A stretch of DNA of 64,000 nucleotides from Strigamia acuminata (taxonomy: Eukaryota > Arthropoda > Chilopoda > Geophilomorpha > Linotaeniidae), in contig OX442317.1 in the NCBI GenBank assembly GCA_949358305.1, positions 7,568,186 to 7,632,185 of the forward strand. Direction: 5' to 3'. The notes under the pieces are model-generated. The model did no database searches. It saw only the letters and a list, made by a program, of their open reading frames with translations, and was not told where the DNA came from. The position numbers and the translations under genes are program-made. Shown piece by piece: positions 23,889 through 38,200 of the stretch (the stretch's first letter is position 1; each line of letters starts with the position of its first letter).

Positions 23889-26796
23889 TCATGTAAATTA
23901 TTATTATCATTTCTTGATGTGATTGCAATATAATCATTTTCAATTGTTGTTGCTTGCATCAGTCATTCTTCCCGTAATTACCGGTCCAAGTAGTTATGGA
24001 TATCGACTTAATTCAGTCAATTTCATTTGCTAACAAATACCAAAGTCTCCTCTGCAGGAAAACCATAAAACACTGAAAGAATATTCAATTTTCATTCAAC
24101 TATTGAGTTATTAAATTATTTTTTAATTTTAATTTTAATTTTTTTTTTTTTTTAAAAAAAAGTGCTTTTTGATGTAGAAATTCAAATAGAAATAAATAAT
24201 TCAATTTAAATATGTACATTTCTCTGTCCAAAAAGCAGTTTCAATTAATTTCTAAAAAAAAAAATAATAAAATTCACAAAAATATTGAAAACTATAGTTT
24301 TTAAACAAAAATTGAAGCCGTCCGAAAGAAGTATTTAGATTACTTGAAAACCAATCAAGTATAAAATTTAATGAAAACAATGTACGATTTTTTTGTGTTT
24401 TCCAGCAGAGAAAGACTATAATACACCCTTTTGATTTCCATTCAAAATTAAACCATTTTTTTTTAAGTCAACGACTTTTTAAAAAATATTCAGTATTAAT
24501 ACAAATCCAATTTCAAATCTACGAAACTGTCAACAAACCAAAACCAAAGATTAAATTAAAAATTAATTTTAATTTTGTATGGACAATGAGTATTTTTTTG
24601 ATAATTTGTAATATGTTCCCATTCATTTAGTTTCACCTCCAAGAACCAAATGATAGAAAAGAACTAACACTGCAAAAATTATAATTTATATAAAACTAAC
24701 AAACTAAACCAAAAAAAAACCCCAAAAAACAGTAGAATATTGATCTAGATTAACCAAACTCCAACTTTCCTTTTATATGTGTATAAACAGCTTGATTTAA
24801 ATTAATTTAATTCATAAATTACAATAAAAACAAATCAACATTCTACTGTCAACTCACAATGTGAATTTATTTCCTCTCCATGCAACTTTTCTTTTCATTT
24901 TGTCCCACATATATTGTAAATATTTGTACAGTGAATAGATTTGTTTGCTCTAGATTATTTCTAAGTATGTGGAGCTATCTAAAAAAAAAGTTTTTTATAA
25001 AAAAAAAAAAGATTAAGCTTATTCTCAATAAAATTATAAGATGAAGTGTTTAGAATGGCATGGGCGTTTTAACGAAATTTAGGGATAGGTTTATCTTTTA
25101 CTATATTTAAGGACAATATTAGATTTCATCCAGGAATAAGTTTGTTGGTTTAATTTTGATTGAAGTATATGAATATATTTTTCTCTATGTAAAAAAAAAA
25201 AAAAAATGTGAATATAAACCAATATACAAACATGTTTTTTGTTTTTTGATTGCTGTTCTTTTGTTACTCTGTATTATTCTAGCTTAATTAATGATTAGCA
25301 GACTATGTAGAACTAATTTCAACAGCTACATATTTTTCCTTCCAACCAATAGAAATTATATTTAAACAAAAACAAACAAACTGCAAATTATTGTGGCTAA
25401 ATGTAATTGGAAATTAACCCATATTGCCATTGTAAAATAAATAATAAAAATGAATCAGATATTTATCGATTGGGATCAGTATCATTCATTTAAATGTGAA
25501 TAATTACATTAGAAAAGGTGAAAGAAAGTAAGAAAAAGCGCCATCGGAACTTCAATTTGACTGGCCTGCCATCTAGGATGATAAAAATGAACTAGTTTGA
25601 CCAAACTTTTTTCAATTTTCGTAATAACTTAATTTTATTCATAACTAGCCAAACCTCAAACCTCATTATTTTTTTTGTCTTAAAATAAAAAAATTAATTA
25701 TGAAAAATAAATCTAACGTCACATTAAAATTAGTTCCATTTCAGTAAGCCAGATGGCGCCACGATGTCCGCCCACGAGCAAAAACCCCAGCAAAGTTCAC
25801 TAAATAAAAAAATCAATTTCACACCAAAACCTCTTTCATCTTTTATTACAACCTGAAGCTAAACAAGTGCCAATTTTTTCTGCAATATTTCAGTCACCTT
25901 TCCTTATTCTTTCTTTCCTAGGCATGTCAAAATTAAAATATTTCCTTACCAAATTCTCGCAAGCTTCAAATTGAAAACGTGACTAAAATACAATTTAAAG
26001 ACGACAAAAAGAAAACAACAAAAACCCCACAACCTCTAAAAAAAAATAAAATTATACTTTTTATATCCATATCTGTGATAATTAAACATCTACCACTTTT
26101 CCAATAAAAACAAACAAGAGAAAACATTCTAGCTGCAAACGACTGATATCGAGAAATTGCACACTATCAGTCTATTCCCTAAACCAAAAAAATAAAAAAA
26201 TAAGATAAAAAAATATCTGGAGTGCAGGTTGCAATCTTTCCTCAAGATAGAATGAAGAGAGATCCTCCACAGAAGGAAACCCCACTTCCTGATTCCTCTG
26301 AGAACGCTTCCACCTGCACACTCCTGTAGGAAGCAATCGCCACCAGTGTTGTCTATCAGAGTTAATCAGAAGGTGTGGTGAACTCGAAATTCGTTTCAGA
26401 GTCTCAGGAAATTATCCTTTAAGATGATAGTCAATATTATTTGACACAATTAAATTCATCGAAATGTTTTTCATCATGCCAGAGTGCAACTTAGGGAAAC
26501 TGGGACGCAAACCCGCATGGCCTACAGGAAGCATAACATCCTGTAACTTGAGATTGTTTATCTTCAATGTATCATGACAACTGAAATGAGGGGTGATCAT
26601 CGCAACCATGAACCAAAGAAAACATAGAAACCATTCTGCCACCGATGGCACCACATAATACATAGCCGCACTGTATTCTGGGATGACAACAGGTAACAAA
26701 CATGCCTACAGTTCGTGCACGATATCTTGATGCTAAATTCGTACTGCGCATCCCATTCTGTGCAGACGATTTTCTAATTCCAGTTGTTATTTTGCA

Positions 26797-26930
26797 GTAT
26801 TAAGCCTATTATTAAGCTAAATAAACAGTAAATAAACAACAATATTTTGGTCGTACGGTGGTAAATTACTTTTAATGATGAGTTTATTATTGTTTATTTA
26901 CTTTATTTAAACATTATTAGGCCTAATAAT
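26797..26930. repeat. imperfect inverted repeat
   Basis: Left arm AAATAAACAGTAAATAAACA and right arm TGTTTATTTACTTTATTT are inverted copies, flanked by TATTATTAAG on the left and ATTATTAGGCCTAATAAT on the right. The spacer is about 40 bp. It could be a decayed MITE. Confidence 0.6.
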
Positions 26931-28183
26931 GTAAGTAGTTGGCACGCAATGCCTAAGACGATCAACTACAGGACTTCGTATCTAGCACAATTTAATTGTT
27001 AGACTGTAATCGTAATCGTAATTGTGATCGTGGCGCCATCCGTCCGAAACATCACAAAATTACATTATTTTGCGGGCAAATGGCGGACAACTGACATTTA
27101 CATTTACATTTTTAAAGGAACGATTTTTAACAGTATTTTTGTATTATCTCATCAAAGCCGGACGTATTTCTTGAATAAGCATCAACTGTTTATTCGAGAA
27201 CCAAGTGCTACCCTTTTTAAAGCTACTGAGACAAAAGGTGAACCCGCGAAGCCACTCGGAGGGAGAAGACAACGCCTGGCTACACACCAGAGCAAATCAG
27301 AGCGAATTTCCACGCAGCAGGTCATTTAATCTGGACGTCTTAAAACCACATGTTGCAAACCTCCATCTACAGGACTAAAGTAGAAGTCACAGAAACTTTC
27401 CGAGACCTAAACTCTGAAACTTTCGCATAACCTAAATTAGTCTGCAATTTTGGACGATTATCGTGGAACCGATAAGAGAAAGAGTAAGATTATTTATTTC
27501 ATTAAGGGGCAGTGAATTAATCGTATCAATTTGAGAGAAATCAAATTGATACATCTTTTTACGTAGCTTCATTGTAGATTCCATCGAGCGAATCGAATTC
27601 CTCACCAACAAGAGCCATGTATTAGGTATTATCACTTTTAGTAATACTCTTGTGATTTCTCAAGTCCCAGAATAAATATTTTAATACATTTTTCATTGAA
27701 CTAACTGTTTTATTTACAAGTGCTCTTATAAATAATAAGATTTTGATTCTGGGCTATTTATTATAGGGAACTCAGATTTGCTCGGTATTCCGCTCGGTGA
27801 CCTGAAAAATCCCTAGACAACCAGCCATCTTGGCCATTTATTTACACTTTAACTTACAATAATTGTATCAATATTTGAGGTCGCTTCAAAGCGTTGCCTC
27901 CAAACTAAGTCAAGTTTCTATTTCAATAAAAAAAACCTTCTCTTTCACTTTTTCACTCACACTTTAGTTACCAGCAAATCTAACTCTACAAAGACTAATC
28001 AAATTGTTGCCCGTCAGTCATTTGTATCAAGCTTTTTAAAACATTTGAGTTAAATGTGTTAAAAATTGAATTAATTTTATTTTCATGGCATTATTATAAG
28101 CAATAACCTGCCTAGGAACTGTAGACATCCGACATGAAATAATCCCTCTTTTTTGTGATCTTATTGCCCATAAGGTTCGAAAA

Positions 28184-28311
28184 TACCGTATTTTGCCGAT
28201 TAAGAGTCGCCCTCGAATAAGAGCCACGACCAAAAGTGGTGATTTGATATAACAGCCGCCCTCGATTAATAGCCGCAGCTGAAAGTGGCTCTTACTCGAT
28301 AAAAAACGGTA
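28184..28311. mobile_element. TACCGTATTTT-ended MITE, copy 1 (128 bp)
   Basis: The left end is TACCGTATTTTGCCGATTAA and the right end reads inward TACCGTTTTTTATCGAGTAA. Inside, GTCGCCCTCGAATAAGAGCC is echoed as GCCGCCCTCGATTAATAGCC. TA may be the target duplication. No coding content. Confidence 0.75.
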
Positions 28312-28614
28312 TGTTTACAATATATGAGGAGTTACCCTGAAATAAGTGGAATTTTCTTCTGGAGGGCAAGTCCATTCTAGTACAAGCTTCCCCCACTAGG
28401 AACCTATTTGCAGCTGGTTGTTGTGCGACACTGCATTTGACTTCAGTGTATTTTTTTGAGGGGGACTATGTCAAAGCGGGTGGCGATTTTGTAATGACAG
28501 ATTAACATGAACAATGTGCGACAGTCAATTTTTGTTTCCTAACACAGCCTCCCATAACAACTGTTCTAGGAACCCATCTGCATCAGAGCATCAGCTCAGT
28601 ATTACTAAACACAT

Positions 28615-28665
28615 TCTTGTGAAACCCAATGCATTTCAAAATACATTGCAATAAAATTTCAATCT
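28615..28665. repeat. ATGCATT-rich repeat, fragment
   Basis: CAATGCATTTCAAAATACAT followed by TGCAATAAAATTTCAAT matches the end of the copy at 54130-54315. Only about 50 bp are recognisable. Confidence 0.6.
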
Positions 28666-30182
28666 ATTTTTTACCAACATGCGTGAGGATCTAACTTTGC
28701 ATTTCCACTGGGAAAACCACGTTGAAATGGTGGTGGATTTTCTAGCCAAATGACGTTCCTAAATCAGACAACGATGGAAAAACAATTGGCATTCATAGCA
28801 GTTAATACATCCAAATATTGACAAGACCCAATACTGGACTTGTGTGTTCTAATGGTGTCCTTCCAAAACGTCCAATCTTGGACACAGAAAACTACTTAGT
28901 GAAACAACACAACAGCATAAAAAAAAACAGTTTCCACTCCTTATACTGTATAGCTTAGCTTGTTATGGAAATCCAAATCCAATTGTCTCATTTCTTATTC
29001 GCCCCTTGGTGCTAAAGAATTAGACGCCATTTAAATGCTTGACCACAAATCATGAGCACCAACTTGAGAATTGAAACAGATGGCCAATAGTTCAAAAAGA
29101 TCACGTGACCCTGCGGCTATTATAAATCGATTCCTAAATGAAGCATCTACAATAGCCGGTAAACTTATCAGCTTCATAAAAAGCCGCCATATTTAGTCGT
29201 GTTTTGGGAAAAAATGTAAATGAGGAGACTTGGTTGTGGTGACAATGTGCCCTTAATGTTGGCCTAAACAGTTGTGAGTGATTTGCACTTGAAATCACTC
29301 CCATGGTGAAATACAAAGAAAAAATATTATTCCAAAGAACACGTGTTCAACTGCATGAACTCTGGTGACAATTTGGAGTCATATATGGCATTATTTCAGA
29401 AAATGTGGTTTTTGCACTGTGTAGTTTAATTCATCTGCTTTTGCATTCGGTTTTTATCACAGATATTGTTTTAGTAGGCATTAATTTCTAAATATTTTCC
29501 CGTGCATTTCCAGTCAGTGCGTCAACAATTGCATTCTCAAAGTCAAGTTTCAAGTGTTTTAGGCGTTTTTAATAATATTTTTGACAATTTTTTTAGGAAA
29601 CATCAGCAAATAGTAATTAAAAATTCGCTACGCAGTATCAAATTTATAGAGGCTAAAGGTACTATCTATTCCACATCATTAAAGATGATAAAAATCGAGT
29701 CAGCAGCCATTTTTATTCCAACAAAACATTATCACACCAAGTGACATAGACCATTGCAAAAATCTGATCCCCAACCATACAAGTATGGTCTCAAACTCCC
29801 ACCATTGCACACATTAAAACAATTGGACTATACAGACAAAATTTAATAATGAAAAGAAACAAAAATGAAGTGGGCTTGCACCTCTAACCAAGTTCCAACT
29901 CTAATCTTTTGCCAGAGAATGTTACCTTGGCAAGCTTTCTTGGCGAGAATTACCGCCGTCTGTAATTTTTGAATTAGGACCAATAAACCTTCCAAAAATA
30001 AAAAAGAAGCAATTGATTATGTCCCTGCACCTTCTGATACGAAAGGAACTCAAAGCTTTCTTGAGATGCTAAATTGCTTCAATTTCTTCACTTGGTGGCC
30101 CTCGTGGGGTTCTGCATCTTCGGATATTTAATTTACAGTTGGGTCGTTTCTTTATGGAATATTTTTTAATTTAATTTAAAAT

Positions 30183-30401
30183 TACCGTATTTTACCGATT
30201 AAGAGTCGCCCTCGAATTGTAGCCGCGGCTGAGACACCAAAAATAGTATTTTTGCAAAAGTACGGCATTGTTTCCGTATTTAACTTCACGAACGATAAAC
30301 GTAAGCTTCGTTCGTGGCGTTCAGACTTAGTTTGTTACATTAAACAAATGGAACAAACGAAAAACGGAAATTGTAATTGATAAAATTGATAAAATACGGT
30401 A
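30183..30401. mobile_element. TACCGTATTTT-ended MITE, copy 2 (219 bp)
   Basis: The left end is TACCGTATTTTACCGATTAA followed by GAGTCGCCCTCGAAT, as in the copy at 28184. The right end reads inward TACCGTATTTTATCAA. The interior differs and contains an imperfect palindrome around ACGAACGATAAACGTAAGC / GCTTCGTTCGTGG. Confidence 0.75.
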
Positions 30402-32625
30402 ATTCCACGTACTCCTTTTCATTCTTTATGCATATAATTTTGATATGAAAGCAAAATCTGCAGTAAAACTGCCCACTGTTAATCCTATCATGATATTCAC
30501 CTTATATTGACAGACGTAACCTTTGAGTGTTTTTTTTTCAACTGTGATTGCGACCATTTCCCTTATCCCAGCAAAGAAGAAAAGTAATACGTGATGTTAC
30601 CAAACCTAGAAAAAAATATGAAAAAAAAAACAGTCTGCTTTTTGTTGATGTATCAAAACAATTTTATCAACAAGCAAAGTCTCTTGCCTAAGCTGCGATA
30701 TCTAAACAAAGCAATTACAAAAAACTAACAAATTTCTTTCAAGAAAATTAGAAAAACACATTTGTTTGGGCAAACAAGCATTTGCAATCAACATTAATTT
30801 ATTTCTTTTTGTTTCTCTTTTTTTTATTTTTATATCCACGTCGTAAACAGTCATCAACCTGTTTATTTTGAGCAAAGCTCTTATCATTAGGAACAGCGAG
30901 GGAAAGTGCTGCATAAAAGAGAAAGAAAAATAGCAAAAACGAACTTCAAAGGAATAATGCGAGATAAAAACCAAACTGAAAATAAAAACTTCTATCTTTT
31001 GAAAACAACCGTAATAAGAATATCAAACAACCAAGCTCTGGATTACTACAAAACAAGGTGTACACCCCAAAATAATATCCAAAATCATTAAATCGATTCG
31101 TTTTAAACTTCTTAACAAGAATGAATTAAATTATCTGGAGTGCTATTTGTGGTACCTATTTTCATATTTCCTTAAAACACTGGTAAACAAAAGCAATAGG
31201 CATAATTAATATTTTAAGAAAAGCATTAATTTGCATTTCCACGCTAATCCCGTTAGGACTCATCAATGTGTAATCAATTTCAGGCTCAAACTGTAGTTCC
31301 ATGTGTCAGAATTCAAATTATAAACTAGTTTAAATTTCTTACCCCGAGCCCATTTTATCTTATCACCCAAAGTGGGACCCATTGACACAATAAATTTGAA
31401 CCCAAAAAATAAGCTTCACTGTGCTGCATTTAGTACGTATGATGAAAACGCAATATGTAGTCACTTCAGTAAACTCCAAAATGAAACAGTTGACAGCAGA
31501 GGTACAAAACAGAGCACAGAAAAATAAACTTTTGGGATGTTGCACATAGCCTTTCAGGGGCCAAATATTCCGGCTACCCGATATTTCAAGTTGTCATACT
31601 GAACGGAATGATTATGCCTGTCATATTTTCATTTTTATGTAATAAATTTAGTGTTTTTTTTTTCAATAAGCCCAAATGTTTCAGTGTTTGTTTGTATTAC
31701 AATTTTACACTTTTGATTAAAATTTAGGCTTTCTGCATGTGCCCAGTGTGGAGAAACTTTGAAAAAATAGGGTGCACCTATCTTTTTGGCGCAGACTGTA
31801 TGTGTACTTAGCTTTTATTCCCAAAAATCTTTCTATTCGTATTTTTCATTTCATAAAGTTTTTGCTATCTGTGGATCAATTTGCAAAATTACACCTAATT
31901 TATCACACTTCAAACTCCTAAGAATAAGATTTTTTGTTTAACTTTTCGACAAACACTCCACGACAAGAGATTTGTTTGTACTTAAGAACAAGCAAAGTTG
32001 ACTGATGTCTCAAACACATTTAGGTGACACTGGGGTTTAGAAGCAAGATAATCCAGGTAATGCATCATACAAAATAAAATTTGCATGTCCAACACTAAAC
32101 ATAAAATTTAAAAAAAAATCATTCTTTTTTTTCAATATTATTTTTTTCTTTTTCTCTTTTTATTTTAAATCTTTAAAAAACACGACAGTGAGTAATGTGT
32201 TTGATGAAAGAACCTTACGACAAAAATTAAATTTACTTACAAAGTTGCAGATACAGAATCCCCGAAGGATCTTATTAAACAAGTTCAAGTCTCTAATGCT
32301 CAAACTTAATTAAGCGATTGAAATTTCTTGGTAATTAACATCCCTAAAGTTTCAATATTAGATAGGGGCTTGTGCTCTTAAGTTATGGTAATTTCAAAGA
32401 ATAAATGGCTTGCTTGAGATGCAAATGACAGCACAAAAAAAGACCAGAAATTTATGAAGTAATACGCAATTAGAACATACAAATCCAACAAGTAAAAATT
32501 ATTTTCCTCTTCAAATGCATTTAAATTCAAATAACACCAGCTGCACTCACATTTATAAACTAATCAACATGTCTAAATGTATGTTTAGACAACTGGAAAT
32601 AAATTTAAACGCTAAAACATTTATA

Positions 32626-32801
32626 CAGTCAAAACTCTTAAGAACGAATCGCAAGGGACCCGAATTCGTTATAACAAGAATTCGTTATATCGAAGTTTTT
32701 TAACGTGTGTTCTATCGCCAGACAACCAAACGGGCCATTTTTAGGTATCCGTTATATCGATAATTCGTTATATCGCGATTCGTTATAAAGAGTTTCGACT
32801 G
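32626..32801 (+). mobile_element. TA-flanked MITE with CAGTC ends, copy 1 (Tc1/pogo-like)
   Basis: The element is flanked by TA on both sides. The ends are CAGTCAAAACTCTTAAGAAC and, inward from the right, CAGTCGAAACTCTTTATAAC. Internal motifs such as ATTCGTTATATCGA recur on both sides of the centre. It lies in the intergenic region 3' of the DIP-like gene and has no coding capacity. Confidence 0.85.
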
Positions 32802-35113
32802 TAGTCAATAAGACAAATTCGACAATTGGCGCATTCACAGTCATTTAAACTTGTTTATATTATATACAATCTAAAGCCTAGTACTCATAACACCATTTCG
32901 TCCTTGGAATGGTAACAGGAATCAAAGTCTTAAGTTTCCTGCCAAGGGTGGTACTCATTAAAATATTGTTTAGACTGAATCACCCTTGCAAGTGGAAACG
33001 AATTGTTTCCGACCCCGATGGTGCACGAAAAAATTTAATTGTTTCAGACTCTGAATAAATTTTGTCTACCCAGAATTCCCTTGTTTTTGATCTAAAATTT
33101 GCAACTGGTCACAGCCGGTTGCAAACAAAGACACCCAACTACTACAATTGAACACGTTGTTTGTTGAAGGTTAGTAGAATTATATTTTTGCCTGCATTTC
33201 AGACAAAATAAATGCTTTTTTAATTGCAAAAAGACCAAAACTGATTTTAAAATTATTTAAGTCAGAAAAGTCGGACAAAGCTTCATTGCCATTGCCAGCC
33301 ATTTGCAAAACAAGCAACAATGACTCACACACTTTAAGAGTACGAAAACTTTCTGGTGACAATTTCATGAGTACCACAAATTTATCAGACTCTGAATAAT
33401 AAGAGGATAAAACATTCCGCTTGAAATGGTGCTGTTGAAAAATTAAGACTGTAAAAATATTAAGTCTCTGAAAGCGTATGAGTACTAAGCTTTAATGTAA
33501 AATTTTACATGTTAAATTTTACGCCCAGTGAAAATATCACTTATTTTGTATCATTGTTTTTTATTGTGATAAGACTCGACCAACTGACTGATGTCTTCGC
33601 CTGGGAAACCTTTCGCTGAAGTGACCAATGAGCGAAATGCAAACACGTTTTTTTTTACATGGATCCCGACGCGAAAAGAGTTTTTCAGAGATAAGTGAAA
33701 AACAACTACCAAGACAAACATCTGACAGAACTGAATTTCCCCCTCCATCATTCCACTTTCATACGAAAACACGTTGAAAATAAATGTTGTATCTTCAGTG
33801 TTAGTGTCAATATTCAGTCAAAAAACACTTACCTTTATTTCTTCTGCTCATCATCTTCCCTTCTTCACACGCTCTACTTTTTTAATCAACTTCTAAGACA
33901 TTTTTTCAATCACTACTGCAGTCATTTCCAAGTTAAACAAAATTAACCAAACATGAAAAGAAAAAAAAAACTAAAAATTAAAAAACTGCTTAAATTGAAC
34001 TACAGAGACTTAAAAATAATCAAATAACTTCCATTTGAAATAACAGGAGTCAAAGATATTTATATGAAATAAAAGGAAAAAAAATCCACGTTTTTTTTTC
34101 TTTTTCAATTTTTTATACAACAATCCATTCTCAGACAGAGAAAAGAAGTTGGAAAAAGAATAATTGAAACATTGGAGGAAGTGTTAGTGTTCGATCAACT
34201 GCAATCACGTGCAGCGTAGTCAAAAATTGCACAGGTAAAATACAGTTCTCAAAGCAAAATGACCAAACACAAAACTTGAGTCAAATTTTCATCCAAAATT
34301 TAAAAAAAAAAAAAATAATTAAAATAATTAAAATAACCAATTAAAAAGAACTATTCACATTTGGAATTGAAATGATCAATGGACGATGCAAATGATCTGG
34401 CCTAAGTAATTGAGCATTTCAAAAAGTTCATTTTAATATTGCTACAAATTCCACCATCACATCTCTGCATCTGGTGTATGTCATCAAACGGCAATTAGCA
34501 ACCGAACCAAATTAAATTTAACACTGTCAAATATATCCCAACCTCAAACTTGCATTAAGCAAATATCAATCAAACCTCTCACTAACCAAACCAATAATTC
34601 AAATTAAATTCAAAAAATCTAAACAAATTTAACTCAAGTTCAGTATTCGGTAAGTAAATCCATTCAAAATAAAATTATTCAACAAAAAATTATAACAAGA
34701 TAAACAGGATCATTACTATAGTCATCAGAAATTCCAAATATTACAAGTATTTTTTTGCTTCTTTTTTATTTCTCTTTATTTTGTTTTGTTTTTTTTCCTG
34801 AACCGTTTCATGCTGCTAAAATCCCAGGTTCATCTTTACCACGTATTAAACACACACTTATTTCACTATAAGGCCACCTGAGGGCGCAACACCGGCACAA
34901 ACTTATTAGAAAAGTGTGTGCACATCCACACGAATAAATTTCTTTCCTTTCCTTGTTTTGTGAAATACACACTGCGCTCACTCGAGGGACATGTCATTTC
35001 GTAGGGGAATATTACACTGGATTAAGAATTAACCTGAACATCATCATCCTCATCGTTTCGTCACATTTTTGGCAACGCCCTTTTATCTGGTAGCAGTTTT
35101 GATCAAAGTCCTT

Positions 35114-35119
35114 TTTATT
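35114..35119 (-). terminator. candidate polyadenylation signal of the Dpr-like gene
   Basis: TTTATT on the plus strand is AATAAA on the coding strand, about 40 nt after the stop. That would be a very short 3' UTR; further matches occur around 34765. Confidence 0.25.
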
Positions 35120-35158
35120 TTTACATCAGTGGCCGAGGAACTCACTTTGTTACGTCCA

Positions 35159-35280
35159 TCACCTCATGACATAAATGAGGAGTACGAATGCAATGTGCAC
35201 ACTGGCGTTCAAATAGACGGCTATACTTGTCTCGGCCTTAGATGACTGCCTCTCGTGTTGCATGGCTGCAGATTTGTCCC
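35159..35280 (-). CDS. Dpr-like gene, last coding exon: AAMQH linker, hydrophobic tail, stop
   Basis: On the minus strand TTTTGTTTTCTAG precedes the exon. With one base carried from Ig2 it reads GDKSAAMQHERQSSKAE, then TSIAVYLNAS and VHIAFVLLIYVMR, ending in TGA at 35161-35159. G-x-x-x-AAMQH after Ig2 is a conserved Dpr C-terminal mark. The tail is hydrophobic with one terminal basic residue, fitting a GPI signal or a membrane segment with no cytoplasmic domain. The exon was found by following the open phase. Confidence 0.88.
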
Positions 35281-38200
35281 CTAGAAAAACAAAACAAAAT
35301 AAAAATTAATAATTAAAATTACTTCCACATGGTCAACTTATGCACTCAACCTAATAACCCGTAAACCCGCAACAAGAAACCCTCCAAACGCTTGCAGTTG
35401 TCTGCTGTTGCGATACTCGTTATCATAAGGCGTGAAAACGCACTTCACCCCACGTACAAATAAAGCATCTATACTCTTGTTAGAGTCAATAGAGTCCTTT
35501 CTCCCATTGGGCGAGTCATTTTACTGGTGTAGTGATAAAAAAATAGACCAAAACACCAGAATGGCATTAGATATCCAGACATTGTAATCGATTACCTATT
35601 GTTAGGAAATTGTTTGCTTTCCTGCCAAAGCAACCAATTAACAGAACAAAGATGAGTTTTAAATTAAAAAGCGCATAAAACTTTATTTTATAAATGGAAA
35701 AAACATTATATAATAAAAAACAATCAAAATTATATCAAAATAAAAAACAATATATTGGTAGAATACTTTTTTGGAACCAATACTGTCATCTGCTCTGTTT
35801 AAACCAAAATGGCAGACTATTTATTTTCACAACTCCTGGCAACCATTAGCCGGAAAAAATATTAAATCTGTGTTGACGTATGGTATAAATTTACATTGCT
35901 ACCGGAATGCAAATTCCAATAAAATATACCTGTGTGTAATTCCCTAATCCACGACCATTCGAGAAAAATTTTTTTTCTGCGATTAGATCATTGAATTTGG
36001 TTAGCCTCTAATTTCTTTTCTTGGTTGCAAAAACATAAAAAGCAAGCACTAAAGTTGTTTGCTTTGCAGCGAGTCAATTACACTCAGGTGGGGATTAAGG
36101 GGTGACCGTATTTTAATTTAAAAAGGATAAAACGTGTAAACATTAATTTTGAATTAAAAATCCCATTTTAAAAGGCCAATTAATTTTTATTTTAAATTAA
36201 AAAATTAAAACACAAACTTCTAGCTCACTATTAAATTTGAATAAGTACAAATGCAACCTCTCGTGACAAAAACGTGCAACTGGAGACTCCAAATTACAAC
36301 CGGGGAGGACGAAAATTGGCTTTATTTTAATCAAATTAAACTCATTTTATCAGTTTCACCAAAAACCCATATTTGTAATCTTCATTAACTTAAATTATAG
36401 ACGTGAAAGAGTTATTAGACAAAAAGTAAAAAATAAAAAAAACAAAAAAAAAACCCTAAAAAACCACGTCGACATCAAATTATAACCGGAACCAGCCCAT
36501 TAAATCAGGAACCTGCATTTTTAAGACCAAATTACTTCCATCATGCAACATAATTTACTCAAAATCACTCGCTTGTCGGTTTGACAAGCAGCGCAGGATT
36601 GTGCGTTGGGGAGAAACCCGCTGGGGTTGTCTCCCATTTGCAAGGATTAATTGGCTTGATTTATGACACAGTATTTGTCACAAACATAATCACGACCGGT
36701 GTTTCCTCTTTAATTGTCTACTCGTTAAAGATTATGTATTGCGTTCCCACCCACGACTATTTACAGAATCAGCACCACGAATAAAAATGTATATATAAAT
36801 AGACGCGTAACAAATTACTCCAGTAATGATTGACAAATCCTTTTCATCCTTTTTACACCCCCCGCCAATTACCTAATGACAAAAAATAAATCCTAACTGA
36901 AAAACCACGTGCCCTTTCCCATATTTTAACGTTACAAACGAGAAAAACAAGCCCCAAACGAGAATTATTTATGGCAGCAGCGCAAAACACAAAAAAAACT
37001 AATTACATTTAGCAGACTACATTGATTTACATTTTCGAGCTAAAAAATAAATAAATAATAATAAAAAAAAAATATAAGAAAAAAAAATTTATAAAAAGCA
37101 TAAAAACTTTGAAGAAAAAGCAGACACGTCTGCATACTAAACGCAGCCTGGTTGCCATTGTAATTCCGGAAGTGCATTAGTTCTCACTCTAATCTAAGCG
37201 AAGCATTAGTCATACACCTAAATCTCGGACTGAATGCACATAATTCTTCCACGGCATAGTCAAAATGGCATTAGCAGCTCTTTTGGCTGTGCAGAAATTT
37301 CTTACCATTCAGAACGTGCACAGCGATGCTGATGGGTTCGGTGCTCGAAGGGCTGCAAGTATAGTTCCCTGAGTCCGAATATTGAGCATTGGCGATGAGT
37401 AGCGTGCTGATGGTCACCTCGGCTAGGACCGTTTTAACAGTGATACCGCCGCGATTGGTATCGTAGTTGATCATTCGTTCGTTGTGATACCAGAACACGT
37501 AGACAGGTGGCTCGGGACTCTGAGTGATTGTACACGTCAAATTGATGGTACTGCCGCTTTTCATATACAATTCGCCGGGTCCCAGAATAGATGCCATTGG
37601 AACTGAAACAAATTAATACAAAAATTAATTAATGTCAACAAAATTGAATTTTATATTTGCAAAATTAAATACGTCGCTTCCCCAAAACGTATTAGCACTT
37701 CGCAGAATTAAGTATACAGCCGAAACTTTTTATAACGAATCACAATATAACGAATTATCGATATAACGAATACCTAAAAATGACTGGTTTGGTTGGCTGG
37801 CCATAAAACACCATGTTAAAAAATTTCGATATAACGAATTTTCGTTATAACGAATCGATTTTTTGGGTACCTTGCGATTCGTTATAAAGAGTTTCAACTG
37901 TATATTATCAAAACATTGTGAGAGCATGTGAAGATTTTTTTGGCCATAGGTGTACATTAAATGATGCATTATAGCACAATTGAAAAAATGCGTTTGAAAA
38001 TGCATTTATGTTTGACAAATAATAATATTCAATACTCCATAATACATTTTACCTAAATGTTTTATCATTTGCAAACCTTAGCAAAGCCAATGCATTTGAA
38101 AATACATTTTCAATGTATTTTTGAAGCATATGGGTTTTCATGTCACATGATGAACAAGAAGCAACCACCCAATCTGGCAAATGTGAATGAGAAAGAAAAG

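Larger units (their letters stand above)
23558..35158. other. intergenic region between the two Ig genes (tail to tail), including both 3' UTRs
   Basis: About 11.6 kb very rich in A/T. It contains MITEs at 28184, 30183 and 32626, an ATGCATT fragment at 28615 and an inverted repeat at 26797. Open frames are short and unconvincing. No third gene recognised. Confidence 0.7.
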
